Of a stretch of DNA of 47,866 nucleotides, positions 33,311 to 41,873 are shown piece by piece. Every line of letters starts with the position of its first letter. Within the stretch, counting starts at the first letter, position 1. Source of the DNA: CAG-791 sp000431495 (GTDB lineage Bacteria > Bacillota > Clostridia > Lachnospirales > Lachnospiraceae). The stretch lies in NCBI GenBank assembly GCA_052117605.1, contig JBQKIT010000020.1; one strand, given 5' to 3'. The notes beneath the pieces are model-generated. The model was not told the DNA's origin and made no database searches. It saw only the letters and a program-made list of their open reading frames with translations. Position numbers and translations under genes: made by a program.

Positions 33311-33973
33311 ATGAAGGTTCTGATTGCAAATCTTGACACACCCAACTACATCAAGGCCATGTCGCACTTCGGCGCGGAATGCGTCAACACCCGCGAAATT
33401 CCGGAGAGCATCGAGGAATACGACGCACTGATTCTGCCGGGCGGTGATGACATTGATCCTGTTTTCTTTCATCAGGAAATGAACGGATCGCGGGACATCG
33501 ATCATGAGCTTGATGTGACGCAGCTTACGCTGTGCCGGAGATTTGCAGAGGAAGGAAAGCCGATTCTCGGCATCTGCAAGGGAGCACAGGTCATCAATGT
33601 CTGCTTCGGCGGAGATATCATCCAGGATCTTCCGGACGGAAAAAGGGAGCATCACTCCTATTGCCAGGGGCTTGGAACCGGAGAGTACCATGAGACGGAC
33701 ATCGTCCCCGGAAGCTTTCTTGCGAAGCTCTACGGAGAGCATGTCGTAACCAACAGCTATCACCACCAGGCGATCGGCAAGGTCGGGGAAGGCCTCGAGG
33801 TTTTGCAGAAGAGCGATGACGGTGTGATCGAGTTCATGGCGCACAGGAGCCTTCCGATCTATGCCGTTCAGTGGCACCCGGAGAAGAACTGCTGGGATAC
33901 GGCAAAGGAGGGCGTTGCGGACGGCGAGCCGCTGTTTACGTATTTTGCAGAGAAAATCAGGAAAGGAAAGTGA
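33311..33973 (+). CDS. Class I glutamine amidotransferase-like (PuuD/C26) hydrolase
   Basis: This 220-residue protein has the triad of the gamma-glutamyl hydrolase group: Cys89 in GICKGAQ, His189 and Glu191 in QWHPE. LPGGDDIDP is the usual early motif. Relatives split gamma-glutamyl-GABA or other gamma-glutamyl peptides. It stands alone with no synthetase domain, so it hydrolyses rather than transfers. It lies between the opp operon and an NlpC/P60 gene that would cut a gamma-D-glutamyl bond, so both may act on imported peptides with gamma linkages. AAAGGAG lies upstream. Confidence 0.85.
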   Translation: MKVLIANLDTPNYIKAMSHFGAECVNTREIPESIEEYDALILPGGDDIDPVFFHQEMNGSRDIDHELDVTQLTLCRRFAEEGKPILGICKGAQVINVCFGGDIIQDLPDGKREHHSYCQGLGTGEYHETDIVPGSFLAKLYGEHVVTNSYHHQAIGKVGEGLEVLQKSDDGVIEFMAHRSLPIYAVQWHPEKNCWDTAKEGVADGEPLFTYFAEKIRKGK

Positions 33974-34041
33974 ACTCCGCGTGATCCGGGTTTCATGCCG
34001 GAAGAAAAATCGGGAGCATCAGGAAAGGTCAGTGAATCAAA

Positions 34042-34752
34042 ATGCCTACACTTAGAAATTTGTTTGAGAATGCCTTCCGGCCCTGCGGCCAGACGCTGTA
34101 CGTCTGGGGCGGCGGCTGGAATAAGGAGGACACCGGAGCCGGAGAGGACGGCATGCGGATCGGACTGAATCCGGAGTGGAAGAGGTTTTTCGATGAAAAT
34201 GCCGGCACCTACGACTACGACAAGCACCGCTTCGAGTTCGGACACGGACTCGACTGCTCCGGGTTCGTCGGCTGGACGCTTTACAACACGCTGGAGAAGG
34301 AGCCCGGAATTCCGGGCTATGTCATGAGCTCCACGACGATGGCGAAAACCTTTGCGGAGCGCGGCTTCGGCACCTACGTGCCGAACGAGGAGATCACGGA
34401 GTACCGTCCCGGCGACATTGTCAGCATGAACGGTCATGTCTGGATTGCCATCGGTCAGTGCGAGGACGGAAGCGTTGTTCTGACGCACAGCAGCCCGAAC
34501 ACGGGTGTCCAGATCTCCGGCAGCATGCTGCCCGGAAAGGAAGAGAAGACCACGCAGTCCTACGCCGTTGCAGAGGCTGCCATGGCAAAATATTTTCCTC
34601 GATGCCACAGCTTCTATGCGACTAGGGAATGTGCGCTGGACTACCGGGGCGGAAACCTCATGCACTGGGATCTGGAGCACGGCGTTCTCACGGATCCCGA
34701 CGGATTTGTGAAAATGGGGCCCGCGGAGATCATTGACGCTGTCCTTGGCTGA
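34042..34752 (+). CDS. Cytoplasmic NlpC/P60 peptidase
   Basis: This 236-residue protein shows the NlpC/P60 core: Cys72 in DCSGFVGW, His132 in NGHVWIAIG and a third polar residue His149 in LTHSSPN. These enzymes cut the bond between D-gamma-glutamate and the diamino acid of wall peptides. No signal peptide or wall-binding repeat is present, so unlike secreted autolysins it seems cytoplasmic, as is Bacillus YkfC, which trims imported wall peptides. An N-terminal segment contains the unusual YVWGGGW. It lies near opp, the C26-like hydrolase and the dipeptidase. Confidence 0.82.
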   Translation: MPTLRNLFENAFRPCGQTLYVWGGGWNKEDTGAGEDGMRIGLNPEWKRFFDENAGTYDYDKHRFEFGHGLDCSGFVGWTLYNTLEKEPGIPGYVMSSTTMAKTFAERGFGTYVPNEEITEYRPGDIVSMNGHVWIAIGQCEDGSVVLTHSSPNTGVQISGSMLPGKEEKTTQSYAVAEAAMAKYFPRCHSFYATRECALDYRGGNLMHWDLEHGVLTDPDGFVKMGPAEIIDAVLG

Positions 34753-34800
34753 GCCTTACAATGTAACTGAACAATTACAGAAAGACGAGGGTAATGCAAA

Positions 34801-35868
34801 ATGAGCAGTGAGAACGAGAGGCGTCTCGACATCATCAAGCTGTCGGACGATGAGAAGGACGTCATCATTCTGGACCAGACAAGACTTCCCAATCACGAGG
34901 AGTATCTGAGAATTCATGAGGAAGAGGTGGCATGGAAAGCCATCAAGCTGCTGCAGGTAAGAGGCGCACCGGCGATCGGTATTTTTGCAGGATATTCCAT
35001 GTACGTGCTGGCACAGCGCTATGAGGAGCTGCCTTATCCGGAGTTTCTGGAGAAGTTCCGGAAGCAGGCGGACTACCTGAACAGCTCCCGCCCGACGGCA
35101 GTGAACCTGTCCTGGGCGCTGAAGCGTCAGATCAAGGTAGTGGAAGACAACAGCGACAAGCCGGTGGCAGAGATTGTAAAGCTCCTTGGAAAGGAAGCAA
35201 AGGCAATCGAGGAAGAGAACACCGAGATGACCCGCAGAATCGCAGAGTACGGCGCAACGCTCATCAAGGACGGCGACGGCATTCTAACGCACTGCAACGC
35301 GGGCTATCTTGCCTGCCTTGGCTACGGCACGGCAACGGCTCCGATCTACTATGCAACGGAGCAGGGCATGAAGCTGCACGTATTTGCCGATGAGACAAGA
35401 CCGCTCCTTCAGGGTGCAAGACTGACCTCCTATGAGCTTCAGAAGGCAGGCATCGATGTGACTCTGATCTGCGACAACATGGCATCCATCGTCATGAAGC
35501 AGGGCTGGGTGAACGCGGTATTCGTCGGCTGCGACCGCATTGCGGCAAACGGCGATTTTGCCAACAAGATCGGCACCTCCGGTGTCGCGATCCTGGCAAA
35601 GCACTACGGAATCCCGTTCTACACCCTGGGACCGTCCTCCACGATTGACTTCGACACGCCGACAGGAGCTGACATTCACATCGAGCAGCGTGATCCTGAG
35701 GAAGTCAAGGATATGTGGTACGCGGAGCCGATGGCACTGAAGGAGGTCAAGAGCTACAACCCGTCCTTTGACGTGACCGATCATGAGCTTCTGACCGGAA
35801 TCGTAACGGAGCGCGGCATTGTTTACCCGCCGTTTGAAGAAAATCTGAAGAAGCTGTTCGACCGGTAA
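34801..35868 (+). CDS. mtnA: S-methyl-5-thioribose-1-phosphate isomerase
   Basis: This 355-residue enzyme converts methylthioribose-1-phosphate to methylthioribulose-1-phosphate in methionine salvage. It keeps VRGAPAIG (53-60), catalytic Cys165 (THCNAG) and Asp245 (CDRIAANGD), and NKIGT. The same fold also includes eIF2B-like proteins, but the two catalytic residues argue for MtnA. The enzyme can also isomerise 5-deoxyribose-1-phosphate. Only a nucleoside phosphorylase gene of the pathway follows; mtnK and the later genes are not in the window. GAGGG precedes the ATG. Confidence 0.92.
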   Translation: MSSENERRLDIIKLSDDEKDVIILDQTRLPNHEEYLRIHEEEVAWKAIKLLQVRGAPAIGIFAGYSMYVLAQRYEELPYPEFLEKFRKQADYLNSSRPTAVNLSWALKRQIKVVEDNSDKPVAEIVKLLGKEAKAIEEENTEMTRRIAEYGATLIKDGDGILTHCNAGYLACLGYGTATAPIYYATEQGMKLHVFADETRPLLQGARLTSYELQKAGIDVTLICDNMASIVMKQGWVNAVFVGCDRIAANGDFANKIGTSGVAILAKHYGIPFYTLGPSSTIDFDTPTGADIHIEQRDPEEVKDMWYAEPMALKEVKSYNPSFDVTDHELLTGIVTERGIVYPPFEENLKKLFDR

Positions 35869-35974
35869 GGCGTGGCTGTCAGAAAAGCTGCCTGGGTGCC
35901 GGGGAAATGCTTTCCGGAGACAGGCGGCAGCGCAGCAGGAGACAATGGAATTCACAAATTCAGGAGGAAGAGAT

Positions 35975-36700
35975 ATGGAACCGAGAGAAAGTATTTCCGC
36001 AAGTATCGTAGTAAAGGATGAGCTCGCAAAGGTTGTTCTGATGCCGGGCGATCCGCTCCGCGCAAAGGCTGTTGCCGAGAAGTTCATGACCGACGTGGTC
36101 TGCTTCAACGACACCCGCAACATGCTGGGCTTTACCGGAACGTACAAGGGAAAGAGAATTTCCGTTATGGGTCACGGCATGGGCGTTCCGTCCATCGGCA
36201 TTTACACGCAGGAGCTTTATAGCCAGTTCGGTGTGGAAGCCATCATCCGTATCGGCTCTGCCGGCGGACTGGACATGGATGTAGACGCGAAGGACGTTGT
36301 CATCGCGGAGGCAGCATCCAGCAACTCCAACTATGGAAACGCATACGGAATTCCCGGACAGTTGGCTGCATGTGCAGACTACGATATGCTCGCAGAGGCG
36401 GTTGAGAATGCCAAGGCACAGGGCTGCAACTACAAGGTCGGCAAGGTTTATACCTCGGATTTCTTCTATTATCCGCAGACCGGCGTGAACGAGAAGCTTC
36501 GTGATTTCGGACACCTCTGCGTTGAGATGGAGGCAGCAGGCCTGTACTGGACAGCATGCGCAAACCACAAGAAGGCACTGGCTATTCTGTCCATTTCCGA
36601 TCACCTCTTCAAGCCGGTGGCTCTCTCCGCACAGGAGCGCCAGGACAGCTTCACGGATATGATGGAGATCGCACTGAACACGGCAGTGAAGTTCGCGTAA
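35975..36700 (+). CDS. deoD: DeoD-type purine nucleoside phosphorylase
   Basis: This 241-residue protein is a hexameric-type purine nucleoside phosphorylase with MPGDPLRAK near the start, GHGMGVPS, RIGSAGGL, and VEMEAAGLY plus the catalytic SISDHL at the end. It splits purine (deoxy)nucleosides to base and (deoxy)ribose-1-phosphate. CAGGAGG precedes ATG 35975; an upstream ATG at 35945 is rejected. Its pairing with mtnA suggests it may feed methylthioadenosine- or 5'-deoxyadenosine-derived sugar phosphates to MtnA. A terminator follows 98 bases after the stop. Confidence 0.92.
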   Translation: MEPRESISASIVVKDELAKVVLMPGDPLRAKAVAEKFMTDVVCFNDTRNMLGFTGTYKGKRISVMGHGMGVPSIGIYTQELYSQFGVEAIIRIGSAGGLDMDVDAKDVVIAEAASSNSNYGNAYGIPGQLAACADYDMLAEAVENAKAQGCNYKVGKVYTSDFFYYPQTGVNEKLRDFGHLCVEMEAAGLYWTACANHKKALAILSISDHLFKPVALSAQERQDSFTDMMEIALNTAVKFA

Positions 36701-36797
36701 AAAAGTGCGCGCAGAAAGACCGGCAGAATGATTGGCACAGAGGCCGGCGGAAGGTACGCAGGCGCATCGAAAAAATTTTTCGGACAGTATGAAACGG

Positions 36798-36832
36798 AGC
36801 GGGGGCATTTGGCCCCCGCTTTTGCTGTCTTT
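36798..36832 (+). terminator. Terminator after deoD
   Basis: AGCGGGGGC at 36798-36806 pairs with GCCCCCGCT at 36812-36820, followed by TTTGCTGTCTTTT. Confidence 0.8.
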
Positions 36833-36870
36833 TGCGAGACGATCGTGAAAATCGTTTATTGGACAGAACA

Positions 36871-37182
36871 GGGATGCATCCGGGAGGCTGAAAATAATCC
36901 CTGTGGAGGAAAAAGGCAAGATAGAGATGCATTCAGGCGGCCGAAATAATCCCTGTGGGGTAAAAAGGCAAGATAGAGATGCATTCAGGCGGCCGAAATA
37001 ATCCCTGCGGAGGAAAAAGGCAAGATAGAGATGCATTCAGGCGGCCGAAATAATCCCTGTGGAACAGAAAAGCAAGATAGAGATGCATTTAGCCGGTCGA
37101 AATAATCCCTGCGGAACAGAAAAGTCAGATAGAGATGCCTCTGACCGGGACAAAGTAATTCCTGTGGAACAGAAAGTCATCG
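36871..37182. repeat. Tandem 52-bp repeat array D
   Basis: Six units start at 36871, 36924, 36976, 37028, 37080 and 37132, giving periods of 53, 52, 52, 52 and 52. The typical unit is GAGATGCATTCAGGCGG, then CCGAAATAATCCC, then TGCGGAGGAAAAAGGCAAGA. Several consecutive units are nearly identical, so this is the freshest array. It lies between the deoD terminator and the small unknown gene. Frames crossing it change at every unit and are not coding. The stretch to 37349 shows only a TATGAT at 37295. Confidence 0.85.
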
Positions 37183-37349
37183 CCGGGAGCGGGGAGACGA
37201 TAGCAGAGAATACAAAAGCCGCCTGGAACGCAAAAGTCATGCTAAGAAAAGCGCAAACAGAAAAATAGCGCAACCAAATAAACAGAAAATATCGTATGAT
37301 AGGGCGAAAGGCAATCGGAATTATGATTTCAGAAAGGAGCCATTCGCCT

Positions 37350-37682
37350 ATGAAAGTAAGATGCGTGAGTTTGGAGCAGCTTCTGAAGCAGCTGGAAAAC
37401 AGCAGAATGTCATCGGATCTTGGCAAGGATATTCTGTCCACCTATGACATTCTGAAGGGTTATCCGTTTGATCGGAATGAAGCTGCGAGCCGGATCATCC
37501 TGAACAACGCGAAGCACCCCGGCATTCTGGCGTCCCTTTCAACAGGATCGCGGCAGCATCCGGTACTCCCGGATTCCGACACGATTCCCGCAAATGAAAT
37601 CCGAAGACGGCTTAATCTGCAGTTTCAGGAGCTCTGCCGGGAAGCAGCAAGTGTTCTTGGCTATGCACTGGAGGAAGCATGA
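37350..37682 (+). CDS. Small hypothetical protein
   Basis: This 110-residue protein has no recognised domain. It is predicted mostly helical and soluble, with no membrane segment. The end contains a Leu/Arg-rich helix (ANEIRRRLNLQFQEL). ATG 37350 follows AAAGGAG, which lies 12 bases upstream, and is preferred over the in-frame ATG at 37296. A terminator begins 103 bases after the stop. Its composition fits the core of the window. Confidence 0.55.
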   Translation: MKVRCVSLEQLLKQLENSRMSSDLGKDILSTYDILKGYPFDRNEAASRIILNNAKHPGILASLSTGSRQHPVLPDSDTIPANEIRRRLNLQFQELCREAASVLGYALEEA

Positions 37683-37784
37683 AGCCGAAGTTTCGTGTCG
37701 CAGCAATCTGCGATACTGACCAGATTCCATCACGATCGCCTGCGATGCCGATTGACATCTCAAACGGTTAAAAACAACAATAAT

Positions 37785-37836
37785 ATCCATACGTCGGCAT
37801 TTTTTGAGGTAAAATGCTGATGTATGGATTTTTTGT
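37785..37836 (+). terminator. Long-stem terminator before the Fic gene
   Basis: ATCCATACGTCGGCATTTT pairs with AAAATGCTGATGTATGGAT with two G-T pairs, followed by TTTTTG. The stem is unusually long (19 bp). Confidence 0.75.
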
Positions 37837-37870
37837 GGAGTGCAGATGATTAGAGAGAATTGGAAGGCAA

Positions 37871-38641
37871 ATGCAGATTTCAAGTGAGAAATACTACCGG
37901 ATCATTCAATCCATTCTAAATAAATACAAATATTCCTCAATTCCGGAGGAAGTAAGAAAAGCGTTTGAAAAGGAGCTTCGGATCCGTCTGTCGTGGAATA
38001 CGAATTCTCTGGAGGGCAATACTCTGACACTGGAAGAAACGGTGGATGCGCTGGAATATGATGAGGTTCGAAGCGGCCACACCTATTCAGAGTACACGGA
38101 AGCGAAGACTGCTTATCAGGCAAATTGTGAGCTTTCCTTTACGGATCGAAAAGAAATCGACTTGGAACTGCTCCACCGGATCAATGGAATCATCATGGGT
38201 ACAGACGGAGCGTTTCGAACCCGGCAGGTGTATGTGGGAAGCATTGCCGAGGTCGCGTGGATGCCTGCAAGGCCGGAGGAGATTTCGGAGAAAATGGAGC
38301 AGTGGCTGCAGAATGTCCGCGAGAACCGAATGGAGAAAGATATCGCCCGGAAAATCCGCAGAATTGCAGAGTTGCATCTTCAATTTGAAATGATTCATCC
38401 TTTTCAGGATGGGAACGGGCGTACCGGCCGTTTTGTCATGGATCAGATGCTCCTGAACGAAGGACTGATGCCTGCAATCATTCTGAATCAGTCCAAATAC
38501 CGGCAGGCATTCCGGCTTTATGAAAGAAACCGCGACACCGCTCTGATGGAGTATTGCATTGCTGCGGGCGTGGCAAGGACCTGCGAGATTCTGGAAGATA
38601 TCTGCAGAAAACTAAATGTTCCTGAAGTGAAATGCCTCTGA
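37871..38641 (+). CDS. Fic-domain AMPylase-like protein (class II, self-inhibited)
   Basis: This 256-residue protein has the Fic catalytic motif HPFQDGNGRTGR at 176-187, with the attacking His176. Near its start TNSLEG (44-49) fits the inhibitory motif (S/T)-x3-E-(G/N), where Glu48 would block ATP. Such class II Fic proteins keep the inhibitor in the same chain and move AMP onto target proteins when relieved. No antitoxin-like small gene is adjacent. GGAAGG lies upstream. The target is unknown. Confidence 0.88.
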   Translation: MQISSEKYYRIIQSILNKYKYSSIPEEVRKAFEKELRIRLSWNTNSLEGNTLTLEETVDALEYDEVRSGHTYSEYTEAKTAYQANCELSFTDRKEIDLELLHRINGIIMGTDGAFRTRQVYVGSIAEVAWMPARPEEISEKMEQWLQNVRENRMEKDIARKIRRIAELHLQFEMIHPFQDGNGRTGRFVMDQMLLNEGLMPAIILNQSKYRQAFRLYERNRDTALMEYCIAAGVARTCEILEDICRKLNVPEVKCL

Positions 38642-38681
38642 AGTTAAATGTCCCTGAAGCGGAGGTGTCATACGAAAACAA

Positions 38682-38891
38682 ATGAAAAAAAATTCTACAT
38701 GGCAGCTGCAAATGTAGCAGCCTGCCTCGGAGTGATCATTCTTCATACAAATTTTGTGTTCTGGAGCCTTGCGGCAGAGCTGTATCTGTCGGCTTCTTGA
38801 CGTTCAGATGAACCATGAACTGATTCCTCCAATTGCGGGAATTACCTGGCTGCTGAAGAAGATTCCGCTTGTGAGAAGGCTGGTACCGTAA
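38682..38891 (+). pseudogene. Acyltransferase-3-like remnant with frameshift and internal deletion
   Basis: After ATG 38682, a run of eight A shifts the frame. With one more A the frame gives KKKFYMAAANVAACLGVIIL then HTNFVFW, the usual first helix of membrane acyltransferases, and stops at 38798. A second open piece (38814-38891) reads ...GITWLLKKIPLVRRLVP and looks like the family's C-terminus. The middle of roughly 300 residues is missing. Its place before the YfhO gene suggests a former wall- or polysaccharide-decorating enzyme. Confidence 0.55.
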
Positions 38892-38969
38892 AACGCAGAA
38901 CGCCCTCCCGAGGATGTTCTGCAGGATATTGAACACCATGGAATCGAAGCTGGTGTCAAAGAGGAAAAC

Positions 38970-41864
38970 ATGTTGAAAAATCGCAAATCAAACCGCAGAC
39001 TGCGGTACGTCCTGGCATATACAATCCTGTATCTGATTCTGGCGGGACTCCTGGTCCTGTTCTTCAAGCTGCAGAACCGTTCACTGGTCTACCATGCGGA
39101 TGCATGGAGGCAGCATCTCCGCGCACTTGCCTATTACGGGAAGTGGCTTCGGGGAAATCTGTGGCATCTTCTTCATGATCATTCTCTGACGCCGCAGGCC
39201 TGGTCCTTCGGCCTTGGATATGGATCGGATGTTCTGACAACGCTCCACTATTATTGCATCGGGGAGCCGTTGGCGGCATTGACGGTATTCATTCCGGAGC
39301 GGTTTACCAAGTATTACTTCGAATTCCTGATTCTGCTGCGGCCGTATCTCGCAGGACTTTCGTTTTCCGCCTATGCGGAATATATGATCGGAAGAAAGCA
39401 GCTCCATGGAACCGGGAGCTGCACGACTACAAGTTCCGGTTCGTTCCCGATTTTATGCGGTGCGCTCTGCTATGTTTTCAGCGGAACCGTGCTGTATCTT
39501 GGAATGCTGCATCCGTTTTTCGTGACCCCGATGATCTACCTGCCGCTTCTGCTCCTGGGGGTTGAGAAGGTTCTGCGGGAGAGGAAGCCGCGTATTTTCC
39601 TTGTGACCGTCTGGCTTGCGGCCTTGTCCAATTTCTATTTCTTCTACATGCTCGCATTGATGACTGCGGTCTATGCACTGGTGCGGGTGATCGCGAGAAC
39701 GCACGGAGAACAGGCGATCCGCAGGCTCCTGCAGCTTCTTGGCTATGCCGCCGCGGGAACGATGGCAGCAGGCGCGGTTCTGATCCCGATTCTGGTGCAG
39801 TTTCAAAGCGATCCGAGAAATGCCACATCGTACGGCTTGCCTCTTTTCTATGAGAAGGAATATTATTCGGAGCTTCTGAAAAATGCGGTGACCTTTATCA
39901 ACCATCCGCTGTATGACACCGAGCTCTGCCTGTCGGTTGTCTGCATCGCGGCGGTGATCACACTGTTTTTCCTGCGGGGACACGGACAGCTGAAGCTTGC
40001 AGTCATCGGCGCGGCTGTGATGCTGTGCCTGCCTGCTGCCGGCTATGTAATGAATGGCGGAGCGTATGTGATCAACCGGTGGACGTTTGCTGTGGAATTC
40101 CTGTTTGCCTTTGTCCTTACGGTTGTCTGGAGCGATGAGCAGGTCCGTTTCCGGGGCAAAAACATTGGCCGGGGCCTCGCATTTTCGCTTGTCCTTGTGA
40201 CGCTTGCGCTGAATATTGTAATCGGCTACCTCCGCATCCCCGCAGGAGAAAACGGCGGCACCGGCCAGAACGGCTTTCCGTCGGAATTTGCGGATGAGCA
40301 GACGGCAGCAGAGTACATGACTGCCGCAAACCGGAATGAGTCGGCTGCGGTGACGCAATACGCGGCCGCAGCGGAGAATCCGGTGTTTTACCGTTATACC
40401 GGCCGGGACCTTACCTACAATGCGGGAACGCAGACACAGACCTCCTCGACGCAGTTCTGCTGGAGCCTTGCAAACGGTTCCGTAGCCGATTTTTTCAAGG
40501 CGCTTGGCGTAAATGAGGAGCAGAACTTCAGCTATACCGGCCTGGACGATCGGACCGCGCTGGAGGCGCTTGCCGGGGTAAAATATTACACCATTGCCTA
40601 CGACAATGATTACGAGAAACAGTTTGTTCCGTACGGCTTTGCAGACTGCGGAGCCGTGGAAGCCTGGAATCCCGCAGAGTGCCTTCAGGAAAAATCGGGT
40701 GCTGAGTACGGGGATGACAGCTGGGAGCCCGTGGTACCGACCTACCACATTTATCAGAATACGTTTGCACTGCCAATCGGCTATACCTATACCGGATTTG
40801 TTTCAAGAAGCGCGTTTGATGCGATGGACCTGACCGAACGTCAGGAGGCACTGCTTCAGGGCGTTGTTCTTGAAGGTGAAGACGAAGAGAGGATGAAGGC
40901 CGGAAATGAGAATCGTCAGGAAACCGGGAATGAAGAAGGCCTGCAAGCCGGAGTAAGCGGTTTGGAGCAGGTACAGCCGGAATTCTCAGAGGAAAAGAGA
41001 GCGTACACTGTAGAAATCGGAGACGGCGTTTCGTATGTTGCAGAAGCCGATGACGGAGTCTCGAATGCTTTGGAAGGCCCTGCGGCGCCTGCTGCAGACA
41101 AGGGGAAGGAAGTCTCTGCCTCGTGCTTTCGTGTGACGAAAGCCGGTGCGAAGGTGACGCTTCGCTTTGAGGCAGCAGAAGAGGCGGAAACCTATCTGGT
41201 GCTGCGTGATCTTGACGCCGGACCGCTTGACATGAAAGACGGGAGAGGCGGGGAAGACGAGAAATCGGATACTCAGGCAGAAATGCTGGAAATCTATCCC
41301 ATCCATGCCACTGCCCTGCGAGACGGCACTGCGTTGACGGACAAGACTTTGAACTATAAGACGGAAATCAACCAGTATTACAGTGGCTGGAAGGATTTTG
41401 CCATCAACATGGGATACCGGAGTCATGGAGCAGATGCACTGGAAATTACGTTCCAGAGCGAAGGAGTCTATTCCATGTCAGAGCTTGCCGTTGTTGTACA
41501 GCCGACAGAGGAGATGATGCGGCATGCGGTGGACCGACTCGTCTGCACAATGACGGATGTCGATCTTCACCGGAATCCGGTGTCTTTTGCAAGCGGCGAG
41601 ATCACAGGAACGGTGAATGCGGAGCAGGACCGGTATCTGGTGTTCTCCATCCCGTACAGCAAGGGCTGGACGGTGTATGATAATGGCAAAAAGGCAGAGC
41701 TGCAGAAAGCAAATCTGATGTATCTTGGCATGCCGATTGAGGCAGGAAGTCATGAAATCCGGCTGGTATATCGCACGCCCGGCGGAACGGCGGGGATTCT
41801 TGTGTCGCTTGCCGGAGTGATTCTGATGGTTTTTCTGTGCAGAAGGAGTTCCAGAGGAGGCTGA
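38970..41864 (+). CDS. YfhO family membrane protein
   Basis: This 964-residue protein has about a dozen membrane helices in its first half (GT-C-like layout) and a large extracellular C-terminal part that ends with another helix. LVYHADAWRQHLRALAYYG near the start and SIPYSKGWTVYDNGK near the end are typical of YfhO. Family members are thought to glycosylate lipoteichoic or wall polymers using lipid-linked sugars. An acidic Glu/Gly-rich insert at about residues 630-715 is unusual. GAGG precedes the ATG. The next gene starts only nine bases after its stop, despite very different composition. Confidence 0.82.
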   Translation: MLKNRKSNRRLRYVLAYTILYLILAGLLVLFFKLQNRSLVYHADAWRQHLRALAYYGKWLRGNLWHLLHDHSLTPQAWSFGLGYGSDVLTTLHYYCIGEPLAALTVFIPERFTKYYFEFLILLRPYLAGLSFSAYAEYMIGRKQLHGTGSCTTTSSGSFPILCGALCYVFSGTVLYLGMLHPFFVTPMIYLPLLLLGVEKVLRERKPRIFLVTVWLAALSNFYFFYMLALMTAVYALVRVIARTHGEQAIRRLLQLLGYAAAGTMAAGAVLIPILVQFQSDPRNATSYGLPLFYEKEYYSELLKNAVTFINHPLYDTELCLSVVCIAAVITLFFLRGHGQLKLAVIGAAVMLCLPAAGYVMNGGAYVINRWTFAVEFLFAFVLTVVWSDEQVRFRGKNIGRGLAFSLVLVTLALNIVIGYLRIPAGENGGTGQNGFPSEFADEQTAAEYMTAANRNESAAVTQYAAAAENPVFYRYTGRDLTYNAGTQTQTSSTQFCWSLANGSVADFFKALGVNEEQNFSYTGLDDRTALEALAGVKYYTIAYDNDYEKQFVPYGFADCGAVEAWNPAECLQEKSGAEYGDDSWEPVVPTYHIYQNTFALPIGYTYTGFVSRSAFDAMDLTERQEALLQGVVLEGEDEERMKAGNENRQETGNEEGLQAGVSGLEQVQPEFSEEKRAYTVEIGDGVSYVAEADDGVSNALEGPAAPAADKGKEVSASCFRVTKAGAKVTLRFEAAEEAETYLVLRDLDAGPLDMKDGRGGEDEKSDTQAEMLEIYPIHATALRDGTALTDKTLNYKTEINQYYSGWKDFAINMGYRSHGADALEITFQSEGVYSMSELAVVVQPTEEMMRHAVDRLVCTMTDVDLHRNPVSFASGEITGTVNAEQDRYLVFSIPYSKGWTVYDNGKKAELQKANLMYLGMPIEAGSHEIRLVYRTPGGTAGILVSLAGVILMVFLCRRSSRGG

Positions 41865-41873
41865 GGAACCTTT

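Noticed and set aside
36871..37182. CRISPR array
   Set aside because: The units are contiguous and similar along their whole length; there are no unique spacers between constant repeats, and no cas genes are nearby. The same holds for the other three arrays.
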